Part shown: positions 59,401 to 64,000 of the stretch, one piece after another
Layout: each line of letters starts with the position of its first letter
How positions within the stretch are numbered: position 1 is the stretch's first letter
From: Phlyctochytrium arcticum
Lineage: Eukaryota > Chytridiomycota > Chytridiomycetes > Chytridiales > Chytridiaceae
Length of the DNA stretch: 64,000 nt
Assembly (NCBI GenBank): GCA_025602905.1
Contig: JAHLKI010000001.1
Location: 930,001 to 994,000, forward strand
Direction: 5' to 3'
The notes under the pieces: model-generated
What the model saw: only the letters and a program-made list of their open reading frames with translations
What the model was told of the DNA's origin: nothing
The model's database searches: none
Made by a program: the position numbers and the translations under genes

Positions 59401-59802
59401 ACTGGCGCGCCCACCTCCCCCTCTCTGTGATCCTAACCCTCATCGACGCTTTGGCCCCTACGATTGAACAACTCTGTGTCGACCAAGCCATCAACGATGA
59501 CCGCAAAGTCCTCGAATTTCTCCAAAGCGGGACGCTTGTCGGTCTCCTTCCTGTCCCCCACCCCATCTACATTCGCCGGTTCCATTATGCGGAAGGCATG
59601 CGGATTTGGTTTACCAGTTACTTATGGGTAAAGCTACAAACAGTAGTTTTTGAATTGGTTCGTTTTTTTCTGATGTTGATTGTTTTAGGGATGTGTATTT
59701 ACGAAATCGAATGGGATGGGAGCGGGTGAAGCGGCCAAATTGTGTCCGCCAATATGGACTGGAACTCATATTCGACTGTTCTTGGTTAAAATTTCTATGT
59801 AA
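56496..59802 (+). CDS. HID1: HID1-family protein (Golgi/secretory-granule trafficking)
   Basis: Homologue of animal HID1 and fission-yeast Ftp105/Hid3, peripheral Golgi proteins. Fourteen predicted exons, all phases consistent: 56496–56558, 56614–56760, 56828–57090, 57146–57205, 57266–57530, 57594–57718, 57772–57886, 57940–58050, 58108–58200, 58261–58518, 58577–58823, 58884–59332, 59394–59627 and 59689–59802; 847 residues. The start MGATESKLAFRKNVFQL fits N-myristoylation, as in the animal protein. Conserved blocks: RILTRLLPYVFE, TLLCSLLNTTVNYDPVG, TYLPGSTKRV, NFAVQLNSPF, VFFLLEIFNNILQYQ, NTHLVYAVVRNK, FLQSGTLVGLLPVPHPI, and a C-terminal PPIWTGTHIRLFLVKI. A disordered Pro/Ser insert lies before the last two. 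Confidence 0.93.
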
Positions 59803-60905
59803 TTATGAGTATACACTTGATTTTGTTTTTTTGCTACTGCAACGATATTCTTTGGTTTTTTTTTTTGTGCAGAGTTTTATTGATGAGTGTCAGCTACGAG
59901 GGTTAATTCCATTCCATTATTATTACAGGCCCCAGTATTCCGTCACTCTCGAAATTCGAATCCTTGACTCCAGGCAGGTCTTCTTTACTTCTTCATTTAC
60001 GGAACGGTTCTTGTCGTGTAGTAGAGCAACTCTCCGTCGACACACTCGAAAGACTGCATCATACCATATCCTATACATGTTTACACAAGTTTAGCATGGA
60101 TCCCGAGCTTCCCATGTTTAGTGTTACAGGCACCGATATGAACATGGATGCGACAATTCTGTCCACCACGATTTTATCGTCTCCAAACAAAAAACAATCA
60201 GTGCCTCTCAGTGCCTATTGTCCAGCAAACGGTTGCATGACTGCTGGGCTGCCCGATTTGCTCGCACCATGTACGGATGCAAGACTTGCATATACATCCC
60301 TTCAATCCATCGCTTTGAACATCAAATGCTGGGGGACCCTTAAGCAGGATGAACTGATCCAAGCTATATTTGACATGAGTTTAAATACAGTACGCGAACG
60401 CGTCTCTGGGCAGCATCTCGTTGTTTTGGTCCGTGGGAAACAACCATCGTAGATAACAGATATCATTCCATAATTCTTGACTGAGAAGCTGGGTAGCATC
60501 GGTCCAAAAGGCCTTGCGGGACTTTTGTACCTGTATCTTCCGATAGCTAAAAGTCGCTGCTCTCTTCAACTAGCGAGTGACCTCGGTAGAGACATTTGTG
60601 CCGAAATTCTCGAGTGAGCAAAAACTACTCGAGTATTGTTATTAGGTAAGCCAACGCGTAACGCGTTTTAACGCGTCGAAGCGTCGGAAGTCTCCGGGAA
60701 AGTCTCAAAAGATGCATCCTACGACCGACCCTGCATCGTTGTTTACATTCGTAATGATTCCAACCTTAAAAGCCTCGAGCACAGAATTCGAAAGAGAAAG
60801 TCATGCAGTAAAGTTAGTAAACATGAAAGAAGGATAAAAAGCAGGCAAGGGGGAAAAGATATCTCGCGTCCGTTTTTGGTTTACCCAACTGTACTGCCGA
60901 GAATC
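59803..60905. other. Intergenic with ACGCGT triplet
   Basis: Open frame 59964–60452 is not supported by composition or domains. Three ACGCGT hexamers at 60654, 60661 and 60671 lie about 230–250 bases before the next ATG. Confidence 0.5.
60654..60676. promoter_or_regulatory. Three closely spaced ACGCGT motifs
   Basis: ACGCGT at 60654–60659, 60661–60666 and 60671–60676. The hexamer is palindromic and matches the MBF/MCB site of yeasts. The position upstream of the secreted-protein gene at 60906 suggests a regulatory role; not proven. Confidence 0.4.
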
Positions 60906-62273
60906 ATGCTGTTTCAAACCTTCGCGAGTGTTGTGGGCGGACTGGTCATCGCAGTCACCTCCGTGCATGGAGCCTATCTGACCGAACAGTACAAGAAGGT
61001 TGTGGCTGTGAATGCCACGGATTTTGTTGCTGCTGATTTAGCCGGTGAGTTTGTGATGCATGTTGGAAAACTAAGTGGATGGGACTAAATGTGAGAATGT
61101 AGATAACAAGTACTATGACTATACTCGGAATGAGTTGGGTCCCGGGGCCATCGAGTTTGTTCTTCGCCAGCGCAATGCGTCGGCTCCTGCCCATCCGCGT
61201 TGGACGCGTCGGTACGGCTTTTTTTGTGTCGTTCTGCCAAAGTCTTGTGTTTGTTTACCTTGGTTGTTTTTAGGTACCGAGAATATGCGGACACTTATGC
61301 GCCAAAATACATTGTTGGTGCAAGCAAGAGTGATGTGTTCGAGTATGGCATCGGAGCCAAGATCAATCCCGATACGAAACGTAAGTGAAATTGTTGGAGA
61401 GTGGTTCCCGCAAAGTTTGATTTTAACTTGTGACATACTTTAGAAACTCAAACCTATATCCATATTCGTCGCTTCAACTACAAGTCGGGTGGAATCGTGT
61501 TCAACGTGACGCGGGCTAGTATTCCTGGATGCCCGTATCCCGTCGGAGTCGACGCCGCCGTTGACCACAAGACAAGCGACATGTTTCTCATTGAATTGTG
61601 CAAGATTAATCGTACGGCCAAGGACGATGACAAGAAGAATTTCATCGTCATTGAGCGTATTGATTCGGCGGGCGAAACGGTTGAGCGCAAAGAGATTCGA
61701 CCTGTTGTCGCTACTGGCGTGCACGTCTCGATCAATCAGGAACATACTCGATTGTATGTTGCCGGCTACCGTTACGACGCTCGAGTCAGTGCTGCCCGTC
61801 CCTTTCTGGCCTCGTACAAACTTCCATCATTGGACTTGTTTTACAGTCCGCGGTATATGCCCGCCATTGCCAATTATTCAACCATTACTGATGTGACGGT
61901 GGACACTCGCGGCAAACCGATCGTTTCGCTGGATGACACGGACGGGGGAAAGAGTATCCTTCTCCGGCTCAACGAAAAGGGCAATACGGCTCTAGCCAAC
62001 GCGACATCTACGTTCCAAAACATGAAGTTGACGGCGGGCAAAGAAGCCATCTATACTTGTGCGAGTGAAAACGGCAGTCAGGACGGGCCCACCTATGTGC
62101 AAGCGCGTACGCATCTGATGCTCAGCCGGCTGGCAAATGAGGTCGTGGCCAATACTACCGGATGCACCAGTTTTACGATGAAAAAGATTGCCGTAAAGTA
62201 TGGCGATGAAGTTACGGCTGCTTTCAGTGAAGGCAAGAACCGTCCCATCCTGCGCAACTACGTCCTTGTTTGA
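60906..62273 (+). CDS. Secreted protein of unknown function
   Basis: Not recognised. Exons 60906–61044, 61103–61211, 61274–61380 and 61444–62273 with matching phases give 394 residues. ATG 60906 starts a signal peptide (MLFQTFASVVGGLVIAVTSVHGAY). The mature part has several N-glycosylation sequons (NATDF, NASAP, NVTRA, NRTAK, NYSTI), few cysteines (one in IPGCPYP, one in LCKIN, later TCAS and TGCTS), and repeated strand-like stretches (DVTVDTRGKPIVSLDDTDGG, GVHVSINQEHTRLYVAGY) that look like beta-propeller blades. Probably an extracellular beta-rich protein. Confidence 0.82.
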
Positions 62274-63293
62274 GAACTTTCTATTTACTCGACCGTGCCC
62301 CTCTGCTTTGTGTATGTTTTTTTCTTGGCATCCACTTGTAATGTTGATATGTAAATTTTGTATTTGAAAGCCATTCTCTGCTTTACCCACATATTTCCAT
62401 GTTTCAAGATCGACATATGGGTGGATCTATTTGTGTTTATTTTCCAACCTGGGGACCGAGGGCACCGAGGGCGTCGGCGGGACAGCACCGGGGGACAGCA
62501 TGCCAACGCCGCCTTTGACATCCTGAGAAGACTGAGAGAAAGCAAAACATCAAGATATCATAAGAGTCTCTGACTACTTATTGGGCAGTAAATTCCATTA
62601 GTTTTAGGGTAAAGCATTAAGCGAGGTCCACATTTTATTGGACTCTTTGGAAGGCCAGGTGGTAGATGTATCTGAGATGGGTGAAGAAATGCGTCCTTCA
62701 ACAGTCCAAACCGGTGCATGTGCCCCATAGAAGCAGTGGCGTGAGATGCTGAAGAATTTCACGCCTTGAGCATTTTTCCGCCGCCAATGGGTAGTCATTA
62801 TAGGTGGCACCTCAGCACTTTCTATTCCCACCTCCCGAAATTCCCCCGCGTTCAACATTCCTGAAACGCTGCGGCCCTCGTACGGCCAGGCGGCACAGTC
62901 ATCTTACGGACCTTGCATGGCCAAGCCCCCAGCCGTCAACTCAGCGTTGCGCAAAAAGCGCTTAGGCGGCTTAGAAGATCGTTGTGCAGCCGGAAACTCC
63001 GCTTAGATCCCGAGCTAGAAACAACGTCGCATTGACGGTCGCAACTGCCAGGCTCGTATAAGATGCATTCGACCTTGCGCATTTCCTCTCGAGCCCGCTA
63101 CGACCTTCCCCCACGGTTCCCATCCGCATCATTCTACTTTTTGTTCATTCATTCCCTTCATCATCGTCCAACGCTAGAGGTGAGTCTGCATTGCACATAC
63201 GTTCCAACAGGGCAAACAAACTAACAAATGTTTCTTTTCAGGCATTAAGAAGAACATAAACCCCACCTCTACGCCTGCAAGTTCTTCCCCAAC
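62274..63293. other. Intergenic plus 5' leader of the M36 gene
   Basis: No gene seen. A TATA-like box (gtataagatg, about 63056–63065) and an intron in the 5' leader (63180–63241, gtgagt to ttttcag) belong to the downstream protease gene. Confidence 0.5.
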
Positions 63294-64000
63294 ATGGCTC
63301 CCACCTCGCTGATGGCGAAAGCCATCGCATTGGCCATCTCGGCGGTCGCCGTCGCAGCTCACCCTCATGCCATTCATCGCCGCAATGTTCCGCAGGTCGG
63401 ATTCTACGCCGGAACCACCACTAGCTGGGAGAGCTCTGCACCCGTCTCCTTCACCGGTACCCCCCTCGAACCCACACAGTTTGCTTCGACTGCCAGCACC
63501 TGCCAGCACCTGGATGGCCAACAATTTCAACGCGACTAGCGACATGATGTCGGGCTACCAGGACCCCATCACCGGCATGTTCCATTACTACGCATGCCAG
63601 AGCGTCGATGGCCTCATGATTGCCAACAATGTCGCCAATTTGAACTTGGACAAGTACGGCAACCCTATCACTGCCTCCAACACGTTTACCCCAGTTTCTT
63701 CCCTCCGCCGCCGCGACCAGCTCCCCGGACCTGAACTGTCAGCATCCCAAGCTTTGGAAAGCTTTGGTCGCACGCTTGGTGTCACTAGCTTGGCCAGCGA
63801 AATGCAAGAAACCACTTCGGATGGTTACATCAATGTCAAGGGCGCCGCATTTGCCGACAATATTGTCCGGGCCGAGCAAAAGCTTTACAACACTGGAACC
63901 GCGTTGGAAAAGGTCTGGAGTATGGCTGTTCAGACCCCCGACGGATTCTGGAACGCGTTTGTCTCGGTCAAAGATGGTTCCCTGGTCGGTCTCAACAACT
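63294..64000 (+). CDS. M36 metalloprotease (fungalysin) N-terminus, 3' partial, with a frame switch
   Basis: Start of a secreted zinc metalloprotease precursor. ATG 63294 follows a spliced leader and opens a signal peptide (MAPTSLMAKAIALAISAVAV) ending AAHPHA. The visible remainder is propeptide of the FTP type: FHYYACQSVDGLMIANNVAN, LDKYGNPIT, ETTSDGYINVKGAAFADNIV and VWSMAVQTPDGFWNAFVSVK. The window ends before the HEXXH catalytic domain. The signal frame and the propeptide frame differ: either a 40-nt intron (63457–63496) joins them, or a perfect 10-bp tandem duplication (63491–63510) has broken the gene. Assignment rests on propeptide style and is good but not certain. Confidence 0.7.

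Noticed and set aside
59964..60452. 162-residue plus-strand open frame downstream of HID1
   Set aside because: No domain or signal; probably 3' flank of HID1.

Overview
The window is nuclear DNA of a fungus. Nearly every conserved gene is split by short GT–AG introns (mostly about 45–125 bases). Signature genes are fungal or opisthokont: an Rxt3 subunit of the Rpd3-type deacetylase complex, the Gpi16/PIG-T subunit of GPI transamidase, a GCN4/CPC1-type bZIP factor, and the N-terminal part of an M36 (fungalysin) protease. A HID1 homologue, a cAMP-receptor-like GPCR and a GT14 branching-type glycosyltransferase suggest an early-diverging (chytrid- or Mucoromycota-like) fungus rather than a yeast. 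The species cannot be told from the sequence alone.

Layout. 1–17 kb is housekeeping: the C-terminal half of an SR-protein kinase, Gpi16, a Golgi GT32 glycosyltransferase, a METTL24-like protein, a peroxisomal-type enoyl-CoA isomerase, two proteins of unknown function (one polyQ) and Rxt3. 17–43 kb is an accessory, secretion-rich stretch. It holds a decayed peptidase relic, two secreted low-complexity proteins that share the same signal-peptide exon design, two full S9 prolyl-oligopeptidase paralogues in opposite orientation (one plain secreted, one with a GPI-anchor-like tail), a tandem array of I9 (proteinase-B-inhibitor/subtilisin-propeptide) domains, an 888-bp non-autonomous MULE-like transposon, a bZIP factor and an SDR oxidoreductase. 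44–60 kb is again conserved: an Msp1/ATAD1-like mitochondrial AAA ATPase, a GPCR, a GT14 enzyme, mitochondrial IBA57, and HID1, which is transcribed divergently from IBA57. 60–64 kb holds an unknown secreted protein and the start of the M36 protease.

The item most worth following is the tandem I9 array at 26.8–28.7 kb. Seven copies of an inhibitor domain lie head to tail. The first four are in one frame and separated by dibasic linkers, which suggests a processed inhibitor precursor. The last three are broken by an identical 19-bp templated inverted insertion that has been amplified together with the repeat unit. It sits about 0.7 kb from a secreted protease gene. Exon coordinates below are my own splice predictions from reading frames and GT/AG sites, without transcript support.
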